This document shows positions 1 to 8,502 of a DNA stretch of 64,000 bases, one piece after another. Positions within the stretch are counted from its first letter, which is position 1. Every line of letters starts with the position of its first letter. The stretch lies in assembly GCF_004765805.1 (NCBI RefSeq), contig NZ_ML219773.1, forward strand, positions 1,231,405 to 1,295,404. The letters run 5' to 3'. Position numbers and translations under genes: made by a program. Source of the DNA: Halorussus halobius. GTDB taxonomy: Archaea; Halobacteriota; Halobacteria; Halobacteriales; Haladaptataceae. The notes beneath the pieces were generated by a model. It made no database searches, was not told where the DNA came from, and saw only the letters and a program-made list of their open reading frames with translations.

Positions 1-90
1 GTCGGGGGGGTCTAACCCCCCCGCCTGGGCGGCGCCCACCGCCGTGTCCTCGGCTATCCGCGACTCGATTTTGTCCGCGGTCCGTGCCAT
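1..90 (-). CDS. N-terminus of a gene cut by the window edge
   Basis: A minus-strand ATG at 88-90 opens a frame of 30 codons that runs off the left edge. It begins MARTADKIESRIAEDTAVGA and continues through an Ala/Gly-rich stretch to a Pro-Pro-Asp end. Codon use (G/C at third positions) fits a haloarchaeal gene. The visible part is too short to assign a family. The region upstream of it is the family A remnant near 180-260. Confidence 0.5.
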   Translation of the reverse strand, partial: MARTADKIESRIAEDTAVGAAQAGGLDPPD

Positions 91-178
91 CGTGCCCAGT
101 TTGGAACGTCCCGGTTAATCAACTTTCGCTCTCGGTTCGCGGTCGCGTTCAGATACGCGAGTTTCCGTGCCGACACGT

Positions 179-262
179 CCTCGAACGCGCTCGGCGCGCT
201 CTCACGCTCGAGAATCACACCGACGAACGCCCTCGGCGCGCTCGCGGTCGCTCTGGCGGACG
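179..262 (+). repeat. Family A repeat remnant in the 91-459 intergenic gap
   Basis: Two degenerate units of the 48-bp family A repeat lie here: CCTCGAACGCGCTCGGCGCG at 179 and a second CGAACGCCCTCGGCGCGCTC near 223. The second ends in GCTCGCGGTCGCTC, exactly as the last unit of the 4.8-5.1 kb array does just before its stem-loop. The stem-loop itself is missing. The sequence after it (GCACCGCGACCGC near 281) resembles the start of family B. No gene is supported in the rest of this 369-base gap; the open frames across it are repeat-driven. Confidence 0.55.
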
Positions 263-459
263 TCCGCGCCTCACAGCCCCGCACCGCGACCGCGCGGATA
301 GAGCCGCCGGCGACGACCACGGACGCGCGAGCGCCGGACGACGGGCCTGCTCGTTTCACTGGCTCCGAGAGCGTGACGACCAATCGCGCCACGGGCGCGA
401 TGACGTCCACGTAGCGTCGAACCCCTCGAATTATCTGTCATCGAATCTAACGGCGTCAC

Positions 460-861
460 ATGGACGACTCTATCGAGGGGGTCGAATCTGAGGGGACCGC
501 CAAGGTAGTGATGGCGGGAGTAGTTACGGTCGTACTGGGCACGGTCCTCGCCACCGAAGCGCCGACGGTGCTGGTCGTCCTCGCCGGCGTGCTGGGCGTG
601 TTCGCGGTCGTCGGCCCGCTGGTGTGGTTCCTCGCGAAGACCGGAGCCGTCGATGGAATCGGCGGGTCGGAAGCCGACGACGCCGAGGCGGCGCTCGACC
701 GACTCCGGCGGCGCTACGCCGACGGCGAACTGACCGACGACGAGTTCGAGCGCCGCCTCGACCGACTGCTGGAGACCGAGACGCTCGCAGACGCGAAAGT
801 CCACCGAACCGACGCGACGCAGCCGACCGACCGGGAACTGGACGCCGAACTCGACCGGTAG
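460..861 (+). CDS. SHOCT-domain membrane protein
   Basis: This 133-residue protein has two hydrophobic segments (about residues 15-35 and 37-59), then a charged cytosolic tail. The tail contains a short C-terminal SHOCT-type motif, LRRRYADGELTDDEFERRL, at about residues 81-99. SHOCT is an oligomerisation motif found at the C-terminus of many small haloarchaeal membrane proteins; its partners are not known. The gene is convergent with adk, with 8 bases between the stops. The function is unknown; the assignment rests on the SHOCT motif and the membrane topology. Confidence 0.8.
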   Translation: MDDSIEGVESEGTAKVVMAGVVTVVLGTVLATEAPTVLVVLAGVLGVFAVVGPLVWFLAKTGAVDGIGGSEADDAEAALDRLRRRYADGELTDDEFERRLDRLLETETLADAKVHRTDATQPTDRELDAELDR

Positions 862-869
862 GCGACCGC

Positions 870-1514
870 TCAGGCGTGCGTCTCGATGGCGTCGCTCACG
901 TCGCCCCACACCTCGTCGGGGGTCTGTTCGCCGTCGACGCGGGCGAGTTCGCCCCGGTCGTCGTAGAACTCCACGACCGGCGCGGTGTTGTCCTCGTAGA
1001 CGCGGATGCGCTCGCGAGCGGTCTCCTCGCTGTCGTCCTCGCGCTGGTAGAGGTCCCCGCCACACTCGTCGCAGACGCCCGCTTGCTCGGGCGGGTCGAA
1101 GTCGACGTGGAAGGTCGCGCCACACTCCTCGCACACCCGGCGGCCGGTCAGGCGCTCGACCAGCACGTCCTCGTCGACGTCGAGGTACAGCACGACGTCG
1201 AGGTCGGTCATCGCCGAGAGGTGCTCGGCCTGGTCGAGGTTGCGGGGGTAGCCGTCGAGCACGTAGCCGTCGGCCTCGTCGAGGGCCGTCTCGACGATCT
1301 CGTTGACGACCTCGTCGGGGACGAGTTCGCCCTTGTCCATGTACTCGCCGGGCGTGTCGTACGCCAGCCCGAGATGGCTGATGTCCATCCCCTTGTTCGA
1401 CCGGAGGGCGTCGCCGGTCGTGACGTGGTCGACCCCGTACTCGTCGACGATGTTGTCGCTCTGGGTGCCCTTGCCTGCACCCGGCGCACCGAGTATCAGA
1501 ATGTTCGGGTTCAC
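870..1514 (-). CDS. adk: Adenylate kinase
   Basis: This enzyme catalyses ATP + AMP to 2 ADP in the cytosol. The P-loop GAPGAGKGT is at residues 9-17 of the chosen start. The NMP-binding part has TTGDALR, and DGYPRN follows. The LID carries four cysteines (CEECG and CDECGG), the zinc-binding type of LID. I chose GTG at 1514 (protein begins VNPNILILG) because a TTTAAA box is centred about 26 bases upstream, which would give a leaderless mRNA. A GTG at 1535, seven codons earlier, is in frame but lies next to the TATA box itself. The identity is secure; the start is an inference. Confidence 0.93.
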   Translation of the reverse strand: MNPNILILGAPGAGKGTQSDNIVDEYGVDHVTTGDALRSNKGMDISHLGLAYDTPGEYMDKGELVPDEVVNEIVETALDEADGYVLDGYPRNLDQAEHLSAMTDLDVVLYLDVDEDVLVERLTGRRVCEECGATFHVDFDPPEQAGVCDECGGDLYQREDDSEETARERIRVYEDNTAPVVEFYDDRGELARVDGEQTPDEVWGDVSDAIETHA

Positions 1515-1536
1515 GTTCCGACGTGCGGCGGCCACG

Positions 1537-1543
1537 TTTAAAG
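1537..1543 (-). promoter_or_regulatory. TATA box of adk
   Basis: On the minus strand this reads CTTTAAA, a typical haloarchaeal TATA element. It is centred about 26 bases upstream of GTG 1514, which is the distance expected between the TATA box and the transcription start. It therefore argues for a leaderless adk transcript and against the longer reading. Confidence 0.6.
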
Positions 1544-1596
1544 CTTTGAAGAAACCGGACGGGAGCCGAGGCGTGCGAGCGGCGAGCGCCGACGCG

Positions 1597-1914
1597 TCAG
1601 GACGGCAGCGGACAGAGGCTCGCGGTCAACACGACCGTCTCGTCGGTCTCGTTGCGCGCGCCGTGGACGACGCCGCGCTCGTGGACGACCACGCCCGGCG
1701 CATCGACGGGTTCCTCCTCGTCGCCCCGGACCACGGTGACGGTGCCCTCGACGACGTGGAAGACGTTCGTGGCGTCGGCGTGGTCGTGGGGCGACAGCTC
1801 CGCCCCGGGGCCGAGCGCGAACGCCTTGACCAGCACGTCGTCGGTCGCGGCCAGTTCGGCGTCGACGACCTCGCCCTCGTCGGGGTCGAGGTCGGGATAG
1901 CGGTCGAGTGCCAT
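1597..1914 (-). CDS. Cupin-domain protein
   Basis: This small single-cupin protein (105 residues from ATG 1914) has the cupin 1 metal motif as [16 protein letters not shown] near residues 42-57, with histidines and a Glu-Gly at the end. The cupin 2 part is [16 protein letters not shown]. Such proteins usually bind a divalent metal; the substrate cannot be read from the sequence. An in-frame ATG nine codons upstream (1941) would add MWRRCVREH, which looks less natural than [14 protein letters not shown]. The gene lies between adk and sui1 on the same strand, but the gaps are large enough for separate promoters. Confidence 0.82.
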   Translation of the reverse strand: MALDRYPDLDPDEGEVVDAELAATDDVLVKAFALGPGAELSPHDHADATNVFHVVEGTVTVVRGDEEEPVDAPGVVVHERGVVHGARNETDETVVLTASLCPLPS

Positions 1915-1990
1915 GTGTTCGCGGACGCAGCGACGCCACATAAGCTCCGGGCGTCGAATGGCTTCGGCGGTGCGGACCGCGACGCTCGCG

Positions 1991-2293
1991 TTACTCGTCC
2001 ACCGGGAACCCCCGGTCGGCCAGCAGGTCGCGGACGCGCTCGCGATGGTCGCCCTGGAGCTCGATGCGGCCGTCGTCGACCGTGCCGCCGGTCGCGAGGT
2101 TGCTCTTGAGGTCGGAGGCCAGGTCCCCCACGTCGACCGACGACTCGTCGAACCCCGCCACTATCGTCATCGCCTTGCCGTAGGTGCGCTCGTCGACCCG
2201 GACGGTGAGTCGCTGGTCGGCCCGGCCGAGGTCCTCGTCGATACCGAGTTCGTCCGGTAGCCCCGAAACGTCGCTGATGTCGTCGTCCCCCAT
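1991..2293 (-). CDS. sui1: Translation initiation factor SUI1 / aIF1
   Basis: This 100-residue SUI1-family protein is the archaeal counterpart of eIF1, which monitors start-codon selection on the small ribosomal subunit. The conserved core is visible: LTVRVDERTYGKAMTIVAGF, then LASDLKSNLATGGTVDDGRIELQGDH near residues 60-85, and an end in LLADRGFP. The last part is the classic SUI1 signature (K...L...CGG-like turn, here LATGGTV, followed by ELQGDH). The start is ATG 2293 (MGDDDISDVSG); the longer open frame upstream is not protein-like. Length fits the family. Confidence 0.9.
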   Translation of the reverse strand: MGDDDISDVSGLPDELGIDEDLGRADQRLTVRVDERTYGKAMTIVAGFDESSVDVGDLASDLKSNLATGGTVDDGRIELQGDHRERVRDLLADRGFPVDE

Positions 2294-2413
2294 GGCTTCC
2301 CGTTGGAGTCGGACGCTATTGAGCCTTCGGCGGGCTCGCACCGTCGGGCTCCACACCGGACTCGACAGCCCCAACGCCCAGATTTAAGGCTGAGCGCCGC
2401 CTCTCCGAACGTA

Positions 2414-2986
2414 ATGAGCCAGCAGGCGTCCCCGGAGTCGCTCCGGTCGGCCCTCCAGTCGCTGGCCGCCCGCCTCGGCAAGACCCCGACGGTCGTGGAC
2501 ATGCACGATGAGGGCGCGTACGCGCCCGAGCAGTACCAGGAGGCGTTCGGGAGCTGGAACGCCGCGCTGGAGGCGGCGGGGCTCGACCCCGACGAGATGG
2601 GGACCAAGCGCATCCCCGACCGGGAACTGCTGGCCGAGCTCCAGCGGCTCTACACCGAACTCGGCGAGCCCCCGACCCAGCGGGACATGACCGAGCGCGG
2701 CCGGTACTCCAACCGGACCTACCAGCTCCGGTTCGGGAGCTGGTCGGCCGCGCTCCAGGAGGCGATGCTCGACACCAACGACGGCATCTCCGAGGCCGAG
2801 CTCCTCCGGGAGATAGAGCGTCTAGCCGACGAGTTCGGCCGCGCGCCCAAGGTGGCCGAGATGGACGAGCGGGGCGCGTACGCCCCGGTGACCTACCACC
2901 GCCGGTTCGGCTCGTGGCGGCAGGCGCTCGACGAGGCCGACCTCGACCGGGAGCCGGACGCCGAACGTCGCCGGGTCGGTCGGTGA
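2414..2986 (+). CDS. Homing-endonuclease-associated (HNH) repeat protein
   Basis: This 190-residue protein consists of three tandem repeats of about 55 residues. Each repeat predicts a helix beginning LRSALQSLAARLGKTPTVVDM or similar and ends in an aromatic turn such as FGSWNAALEAAGL (also FGSWSAALQEAML and FGSWRQALDEADL). This is the homing endonuclease-associated repeat, probably a small DNA-binding unit. No catalytic HNH or LAGLIDADG core is present, so it is more likely a DNA-binding protein than a nuclease. A GATTTAAGG box sits about 29 bases before ATG 2414, which fits a leaderless mRNA. Confidence 0.82.
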   Translation: MSQQASPESLRSALQSLAARLGKTPTVVDMHDEGAYAPEQYQEAFGSWNAALEAAGLDPDEMGTKRIPDRELLAELQRLYTELGEPPTQRDMTERGRYSNRTYQLRFGSWSAALQEAMLDTNDGISEAELLREIERLADEFGRAPKVAEMDERGAYAPVTYHRRFGSWRQALDEADLDREPDAERRRVGR

Positions 2987-3004
2987 CCGCGTTGGGCGGC
3001 CGAC

Positions 3005-3685
3005 TCAGCCCTCGAACTCGTCGTAGGCGACCGAGCCCTCGTCCGCGATGGTCTCGGCGTCTGGTACCGCGCCGTCGGGCGGGTCACCCGTCACGTCGCC
3101 GGGCTGGCCGCAGACGACACGCCCGACCATCCCCAGGGTCTTGTGCGGGATGCAGAAGTAGTCGTAAGTGCCCTCGACCTCGAAGGTGTAGCTGAACGTC
3201 GCGCCCTCCTCGGTGAACGTGCCGCTGTCCCACGGCTCGGCGTCTTCGGGGATGCGCGTCACCTCCGCGCCGCCGGTGCCCTCGTCGTAGGCCGTCGCGG
3301 AGTGGGACCCGGACTCGTTGACCCACTCGACCGTGGTGCCCGGCTCGACGAACAGCCCGATTGGGTCGAAGTAGTACTCGTCGCCCTCGGTTATCATCGC
3401 GACCGTCCGGGTGCCCCCGCCGGCGGTCGTCTCCGCGCCCGCAGTGGTCTCGCTCCCCTCGGTCGTCGCCCCGTCCTCGTCGGCGGTCGTCTCGGCCCCC
3501 GCCGTCGTCTCGCCGCCTTCGGTCGCCTCCGCCGTCGTCGTGGTCCCGCCGGCCGGTGTCGTCTCGGTCTCGCCTTCGCCCCCGGCTTCCTCCTCGGTCT
3601 CCTCGTCGTCGGACGGACTGGCACACCCCGCGAGCCCACCCAGTAGCGCCCCGCTCGTCGCCGTGAGATACGTGCGTCGTCGCAT
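3005..3685 (-). CDS. Halocyanin-type blue copper lipoprotein
   Basis: This is a predicted electron carrier anchored on the outer face of the membrane. It has a twin-arginine-like start MRRRTYL and a lipobox GLAGC with the lipidated cysteine at residue 21. A Thr/Glu/Ala-rich linker with repeats of TTAGAETTA follows (about residues 30-95). The plastocyanin fold comes next. The type 1 copper ligands are visible as His in SGSHSA and as Cys, His and Met in FCIPHKTLGM. The much longer open frame upstream is produced by the repeat array and is not coding. It may serve a halocyanin-dependent respiratory chain, but the redox partner is not encoded nearby. Confidence 0.92.
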   Translation of the reverse strand: MRRRTYLTATSGALLGGLAGCASPSDDEETEEEAGGEGETETTPAGGTTTTAEATEGGETTAGAETTADEDGATTEGSETTAGAETTAGGGTRTVAMITEGDEYYFDPIGLFVEPGTTVEWVNESGSHSATAYDEGTGGAEVTRIPEDAEPWDSGTFTEEGATFSYTFEVEGTYDYFCIPHKTLGMVGRVVCGQPGDVTGDPPDGAVPDAETIADEGSVAYDEFEG

Positions 3686-3780
3686 GCTCGCAGGTAAGCC
3701 GTCGACCCGGAAAACCGGAGTGGCCCACACGTTCACGCGTCTCACGAGCCCACAGCCCTCGCGTCCGCGCCGTCTCCGGG

Positions 3781-4728
3781 TCACCGAACCTCGACGGTGG
3801 CCGCGCCGCGCTCGCGGTCGGCGCGAGCGAGGAGTCGCTCGACGCGCTCGTCCATGGCGGGATGGGTCGAGAGGAGTCGGGTGAGCCGCCCGTCCTCGTC
3901 GCCGTGCACGTACAGCGGCGCGGTCATGCCCCACCGGGGTCTGGTCGCGCGCTCTATCTTTCGGAGCGCACGAGCCAGCGCGAGCGGGTCGCCCGTGACC
4001 GAGGCGGCCCGGTCGTCGGCCGCGAGTTCCCGGCGGCGCGAGTGGGCCAGCAGGGCGAGCGTGAGCCCGGTGAACGCGACCATCACGACCTGTCCGACGC
4101 GGTGGCGAAGCTCCCCGAGCGGCGCGACCGGCCCGGACGGTCGCCCGCGGAGCCAGCCGAGCGCGCGACGCAGGCCCGACCCCACGAGCGCGACCGGGAG
4201 CGCGAGCACGACGACCACCCAGACCAGCGACTGGCCCGCGCTGACCGCCAGCGTCTGAATTAGGCTGTCCCGGCTCTCGAGGTGGGCGAGTTCGTGGGCC
4301 AGCAGCGCCGCCAGTTCGTCGCCCGACAGCAGTCGGAACAGCGAGCGGTCGAGCACGATTGCGCCGTCCCGGAGCCCGCCGACCGCCATCGCGTTCGGCG
4401 CGGCCATCCGGCCCACCAGCAGGCGGGGTCGGCCGACGTCCATCGCCTCGCAGAGCCGGTCGAACCGGGCGTGGAGCCGGGGCGCGCGCCGGCGCGGGAG
4501 GTCGGCCGCGCCGAGGCGGGCCAGCAGCTGGTCGGTGCCCCAGCGGTAGCTCAGGTAGCCCAGCGCGACCGCCAGCAGGGTGGTCCACGCGACGACCGCG
4601 AGCAGGTCGCCCCGGACGAGCCAGAGCGCCGCCAGCAGGCGGTAGCCGAGGTACGCGACGCCCGCGTAGACCGCGAGCAGGCCGACGCCGACGAGGACCG
4701 TCAGGGCGCGGCGTCCGAGGTGGCGCAT
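3781..4728 (-). CDS. M48 family membrane zinc metalloprotease (HtpX-like)
   Basis: This 315-residue integral membrane peptidase starts with two membrane segments (about residues 8-70). The zinc motif HELAHLESRD lies near residue 143, and the third ligand region ELAADDRAASVTG follows about 75 residues later, after two more hydrophobic segments. This is the M48/HtpX layout, and the family degrades misfolded membrane proteins. The start is ATG 4728 (MRHLGRRAL). The open frame continues another 40 codons into the family A repeats, but that part has no protein character. Confidence 0.88.
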   Translation of the reverse strand: MRHLGRRALTVLVGVGLLAVYAGVAYLGYRLLAALWLVRGDLLAVVAWTTLLAVALGYLSYRWGTDQLLARLGAADLPRRRAPRLHARFDRLCEAMDVGRPRLLVGRMAAPNAMAVGGLRDGAIVLDRSLFRLLSGDELAALLAHELAHLESRDSLIQTLAVSAGQSLVWVVVVLALPVALVGSGLRRALGWLRGRPSGPVAPLGELRHRVGQVVMVAFTGLTLALLAHSRRRELAADDRAASVTGDPLALARALRKIERATRPRWGMTAPLYVHGDEDGRLTRLLSTHPAMDERVERLLARADRERGAATVEVR

Positions 4729-4803
4729 GGTCGCTTGTTGGGTCGGGCGGGCCAAGGGGGTGTCGGTGGTGTGGCTGTCGGGGTGCTTGGCGTCGAGGCT
4801 CGG

Positions 4804-5142
4804 GTTTCGACGCCCTCGCCGCGCTCTGTGACATCGCTGGAACAGCAACTACGTCCTCGAACGCCCTCGGCGCGCTCTCTGACTCCAAAACAGCAGGCAC
4901 AGCCTCGAACGCCCTCGGCGCGCTCTCTGACAGCAGACCCACAATCACAGCCCCGAAAGCTCTCGGAGCGGTCTCTGACAGCAAAACAGCAGGCACAGCC
5001 TCGAACGCCCTCGGCGCGCTCTCTGATAGCAGACCCACAATCACAGCCCCGAAAGCTCTCGGAGCGGTCTCTGACAGCAAAACAGCAGGCACAGCCTCGA
5101 AAGCCCTCGGCGCGCTCGCGGTCGCTCAGCGACATATTCGGC
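4804..5142 (+). repeat. Family A array: six 48-bp tandem units
   Basis: Units begin at 4855, 4903, 4951, 4999, 5047 and 5095, an exact 48-base period, with a diverged unit before them near 4804. Each begins CCTCGAACGCCCTCGGCGCG or the variant CCCCGAAAGCTCTCGGAGCG. The two unit types alternate, so 4903-4998 and 4999-5094 are almost identical 96-bp blocks. The last unit is interrupted after GCTCGCGGTCG and passes into the stem-loop. Because 48 is a multiple of three, several frames stay open as 16-residue repeats on both strands. I regard these as non-coding. Confidence 0.9.
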
Positions 5143-5218
5143 GCAAACCGCGCGCCGAATAGCGGTCGCTGAGACGACTGAACTGCACGCGACCGCGCCT
5201 CGCCCTTTCAGTCCGCCG
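5125..5218 (+). repeat. Family A stem-loop and conserved tail, copy 1
   Basis: A nested hairpin closes the array. The outer arms are CTCAGCGAC (5125-5133) and GTCGCTGAG (5165-5173). The inner arms are TATTCGGCGC (5135-5144) and GCGCCGAATA (5152-5161), with a 7-base loop. After a short variable segment comes the conserved tail CGCCTCGCCCTTTCAGTCC at 5196-5214, which continues CGCCG to 5218. The same order occurs in the copies near 10.5 and 21.3 kb, with different inner-stem sequences that still pair. Confidence 0.85.
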
Positions 5219-5225
5219 AGGGTGG

Positions 5226-5357
5226 CGCACCGCCCCGCACCGCGACCGCACCGCGAACGCCTCACGCCTCCCCAGCCTCGGCGAGCGCCTGAACGCGCTC
5301 GCCTCCCTCGCGCAGTTGGCGCGGCACGGAGGCCGCGCCAGCGCGCGCCGACCGTGG
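5226..5357 (+). repeat. Family B element, copy 1
   Basis: This follows the family A tail directly. A CACCGCGACCGC-rich leader precedes CCTCACGCCTCCCCAGCCTC, then stem I (GGCGAGCGC at 5280-5288 with GCGCTCGCC at 5295-5303). Next come the conserved linker CTCCCTCGCGC, stem II (TGGCGCGGC at 5317-5325 with GCCGCGCCA at 5332-5340) and the end GCGCGCGCCGACCGTGG. The remaining bases up to leuS (5358-5512) hold only the leuS promoter region. See the copies at 24.9, 30.8, 46.2 and 46.4 kb. Confidence 0.85.
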
Positions 5358-5512
5358 AACGAGAACCACCACACGCCAGCGTGGAACACGGAACCGACGC
5401 GGAAAATGAATCGGCGCGCGTCGGTCGCGTGACCGAGTTGCCGGTACGTATCCGGACGCTGCGGTCTGGCAGAAGGAAAAGCTATAGTATCGTCGTCACC
5501 CGACTCTCGGAC

Positions 5513-8200
5513 ATGACCGCACCCGGAGAGCAGCGCGAGCGTGGCTTCGACCACGGCGAGGTCGAGCCGAAGTGGCAACGAGCGTGGGACGACGCCGACG
5601 CGTTCCGCATCGAGGACGACGCCGAGGACCCCGAGTACGTCCTCGCAATGTTCCCGTACACCTCCGGGAGCCTCCACATGGGCCACGTGCGCAACTACAC
5701 CATCACCGACGCGTACGCCCGATTCGAGCGCCTCCGGGGTGAGGAGGTCCTGCATCCGATGGGGTGGGACTCCTTCGGCCTGCCGGCCGAGAACGCGGCC
5801 GAGGAGCGGGACACCAACCCCCGCGACTGGACCATGGACTGCATCGACTCGATGAAAGAGCAGATGAGCGCCATGGGCTTTGGCTACGACTGGGACCGGG
5901 AGGTAACCACCTGCGACCCCGACTACTACCGGTGGAACCAGTGGCTGTTCAAGCGGTTCCGCGACGAGGGGCTGGTCGAGCGCCAGAGTTCGGAACTCAA
6001 CTGGTGTCCCTCCTGCGAGACGGTGCTGGCCGACGAGCAGGTCGAGGGCGAGGACGAACTGTGCTGGCGGTGTGACACGCCCATCGAGACCCGCGAGATG
6101 GACCAGTGGTTCTTCACCATCACCGACTACGCCGAGGAACTGCTGGAAGCGCTCGACGAACTGGACGGCTGGCCCAACAACGTCCGGGAGATGCAGCGCA
6201 ACTGGATCGGCAAGCAGGAGGGCGCGTCGGTCGCGTTCGAGATTCCGGGCTACGGCGAGGTCGACATCTTCACCACCCGGCTAGACACCATCCACGGCGC
6301 GACCTTCTTCTCGCTCGCGCCAGGCCACCCCGTCGCGCAGGAAATCGCCGAGGGGAACGACGAGGTGGCCGAGTACGTCGAGATGGCCGAGAACGCCGAC
6401 GAGGACGAACTCGACGTGACCTCGGGCGTGTTCACCGGCGAGTACGCGGTCAACCCCGCGACGGGCGAGGAGATTCCGGTGTACGTCGCCGACTACGTGC
6501 TGACCGACGTGGGGACGGGCGCGCTGTACGCCGTGCCGGGCCACGACGAGCGCGACCACGAGTTCGCCGAGGCCCACGACGTCCCCATCGAGCAGGTGGT
6601 CGAACCAGCGCCCGACGCGGAGGCCGACCCCGAGGACGTCGACGTGCAGGAGGCGGCCTACCCCGAGGACGGCGTGCTGGTCAACAGCGGCGAGTACGAC
6701 GGACTGGAGAGCGCGGAAGCGCGCGACCGCTTCGTCGAGGAGTTCGACGGCGAGCACCGGACCGAGTACAACCTGCGGGACTGGGGCATCTCGCGCCAGC
6801 GATACTGGGGCACGCCCATCCCGATGATCCGGTGCGAGGAGTGTGGCTACGTGCCGGTGCCCGACGAGGACCTGCCGGTCGAACTGCCGGAGTTCGTCCA
6901 CACCACGGGCAACCCGCTGGACGCCGCCGAGGAGTGGAAGTGCGTCGACTGTCCCGAGTGTGGCGGCGAGGCGGTCCGGGAGACCGACACGATGGACACC
7001 TTCGTCGACTCGTCGTGGTACTTCCTGCGATACGTCTCGCCCGACCTCGACGCTGCGCCGTTCGATTCCGAGCGCGCGAGCGACTGGATGCCGGTCGACC
7101 GGTACGTGGGCGGCATCGAACACGCCGTGATGCACCTGCTGTACGCTCGATTCTTCACCAAGGTTCTGGACGACGTCGACCTCGTCGAGGACGTGCGCGA
7201 ACCGTTCGCGGACCTGACGAACCAGGGCATGGTGCTGGGCGAGGACGGCGACAAGATGTCCAAGTCCAAGGGCAACGGCGTCTCCCCCCAGCGCATTGTC
7301 GACGAGTACGGTGCCGACACGGCTCGCCTGTTCATCATGGAGGCCGCCCAGCCCGAGAAGGAGTTCGCGTGGAGCGCCGAGGGCGTCCAGTCGGCTCACG
7401 ACTTCCTCCAGAACCTGTACACGCTGGTCGAGGAGTACGCCGCCGGCGAGGTCACGGGCGGGGCAGACGGGTCGGCGGGCGCGGTCGGCGAGTACGTCGT
7501 TCGAGAGATAGACGCGACGGTCGCGACCGCGACCGCCGAGTACGAGAAGTTCCGGTTCAACCACGCGCTACAGGCGGTCCGCGAGCAGGTGTCGCTGCTG
7601 CGGCGCTATCGGGAGCACACCACGCCCGACGCCGACACCTTCGAGCGCGGGCTGGTCGCGGCGGTGAAACTGCTCGCGCCGGTCGCGCCCCACGTCACCG
7701 AGGAGATGTGGAATCTGCTGGGCAACGACGGCCTGCTCGCGGCCGACGCCGACTGGCCCGACGCCGACGCGCCCGCCGACTACGACGTCGAGCGCCGCCT
7801 CGTGGAGAACACCCGCGCGGACGTGCGGGACATCGTAGAGACGGTGGGCATCGAGGACCCCGAGACCGTCACGCTCGCGGTCGCGCCCGAGTGGATGCAC
7901 CGCGCGCACGAGCTCGCTGCCGGGGCCGACGGCGACGTGGTCGGGACGGTGATGGGCGACGAGCAGCTCCGACAGCAAGGCGAGGACGCCGCCGACTTCG
8001 CCAAGGACCTCGCGGCCCAACAGGAGGCGCTCGACGAGCAACTGTCGCCCGAGCGCGAGCGCGCCGCGCTCGAACGCGCCGCGTGGCTGCTCGAACGCGA
8101 GTTCGGCGCGGACGTGGTGGTCCGGAGCGCCGACGAGGCCGACCCGGACCTCGCGGGCAAGGCCGAACCGGGCCGGCCCGCCATCGACATCGCGGAGTAG
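5513..8200 (+). CDS. leuS: Leucyl-tRNA synthetase
   Basis: This class I aminoacyl-tRNA synthetase charges tRNA-Leu. It has 895 residues from ATG 5513 ([11 protein letters not shown]). The HIGH motif is HMGH at residues 55-58 within [11 protein letters not shown], and KMSKS is at residues 581-585 ([11 protein letters not shown]). A zinc-type CPSCETVL...CWRCDT module lies near residues 165-190. The CP1 editing domain follows, and the anticodon-binding domain is at the C-terminus. The open frame begins well upstream in family B sequence, but the protein character begins at this ATG. An AT-rich GCTATAGTATCG lies about 25-30 bases before it as a likely TATA box. Confidence 0.96.
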   Translation: MTAPGEQRERGFDHGEVEPKWQRAWDDADAFRIEDDAEDPEYVLAMFPYTSGSLHMGHVRNYTITDAYARFERLRGEEVLHPMGWDSFGLPAENAAEERDTNPRDWTMDCIDSMKEQMSAMGFGYDWDREVTTCDPDYYRWNQWLFKRFRDEGLVERQSSELNWCPSCETVLADEQVEGEDELCWRCDTPIETREMDQWFFTITDYAEELLEALDELDGWPNNVREMQRNWIGKQEGASVAFEIPGYGEVDIFTTRLDTIHGATFFSLAPGHPVAQEIAEGNDEVAEYVEMAENADEDELDVTSGVFTGEYAVNPATGEEIPVYVADYVLTDVGTGALYAVPGHDERDHEFAEAHDVPIEQVVEPAPDAEADPEDVDVQEAAYPEDGVLVNSGEYDGLESAEARDRFVEEFDGEHRTEYNLRDWGISRQRYWGTPIPMIRCEECGYVPVPDEDLPVELPEFVHTTGNPLDAAEEWKCVDCPECGGEAVRETDTMDTFVDSSWYFLRYVSPDLDAAPFDSERASDWMPVDRYVGGIEHAVMHLLYARFFTKVLDDVDLVEDVREPFADLTNQGMVLGEDGDKMSKSKGNGVSPQRIVDEYGADTARLFIMEAAQPEKEFAWSAEGVQSAHDFLQNLYTLVEEYAAGEVTGGADGSAGAVGEYVVREIDATVATATAEYEKFRFNHALQAVREQVSLLRRYREHTTPDADTFERGLVAAVKLLAPVAPHVTEEMWNLLGNDGLLAADADWPDADAPADYDVERRLVENTRADVRDIVETVGIEDPETVTLAVAPEWMHRAHELAAGADGDVVGTVMGDEQLRQQGEDAADFAKDLAAQQEALDEQLSPERERAALERAAWLLEREFGADVVVRSADEADPDLAGKAEPGRPAIDIAE

Positions 8201-8299
8201 TCTCGCGCGGCGACCGAGGCTCGTCGAAACGGTCGACCTGCGGGCACTCGTCTCGTGCAGTATCCGCGCTCGCGCGACCAATCCGCTATCAAATTCTAT

Positions 8300-8500
8300 A
8301 ATTGCATTTTCAGGTAAGCAAATATTTATATAGGGTTATTCCCAACGTGGCCACTACGCACGTATCATCTCGACAGAAGTGCCGGAACGGGGCGGCTTTG
8401 ACGAACCCCCGCCGACGGAACTACCGTATTCCGCCGGACTAATAAAGGCGCGGCCACTTCTCACGGATGATAACGTGACGGGATACGGAGGAATCCAACG
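8300..8500 (+). promoter_or_regulatory. AT-rich promoter region and ribosome-binding site of the pilin pair
   Basis: The 302-base gap after leuS is much richer in A+T than its surroundings. It holds a strong TATA-like run (AAATATTTATATAGGG near 8321-8336) and a second box (CTAATAAAGG near 8438-8447). The second box predicts a transcript start near 8468. A GGAGGAATCC Shine-Dalgarno sequence lies 8-16 bases before ATG 8503, which is uncommon in this window, where most mRNAs look leaderless. No gene is seen in the gap. Confidence 0.55.
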
Positions 8501-8502
8501 AC

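Noticed and set aside
3005..5092. A 695-residue frame joining halocyanin to the repeat array
   Set aside because: The lipoprotein signal and normal start are at 3685; the upstream part is low-complexity antisense of the M48 gene and repeat sequence.
4701..5135. Long open frames of 16-residue repeats across the family A arrays (both strands)
   Set aside because: A 48-bp unit is a multiple of three with few stop codons, so several frames stay open at once. Codon use does not match genes and the frames run into unrelated sequence.
4855..5142. The 48-bp array as a CRISPR array
   Set aside because: The intervening segments are not unique: two spacer-like sequences alternate, and no cas genes or leader are present. 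The repeat also occurs as short arrays in other gaps.
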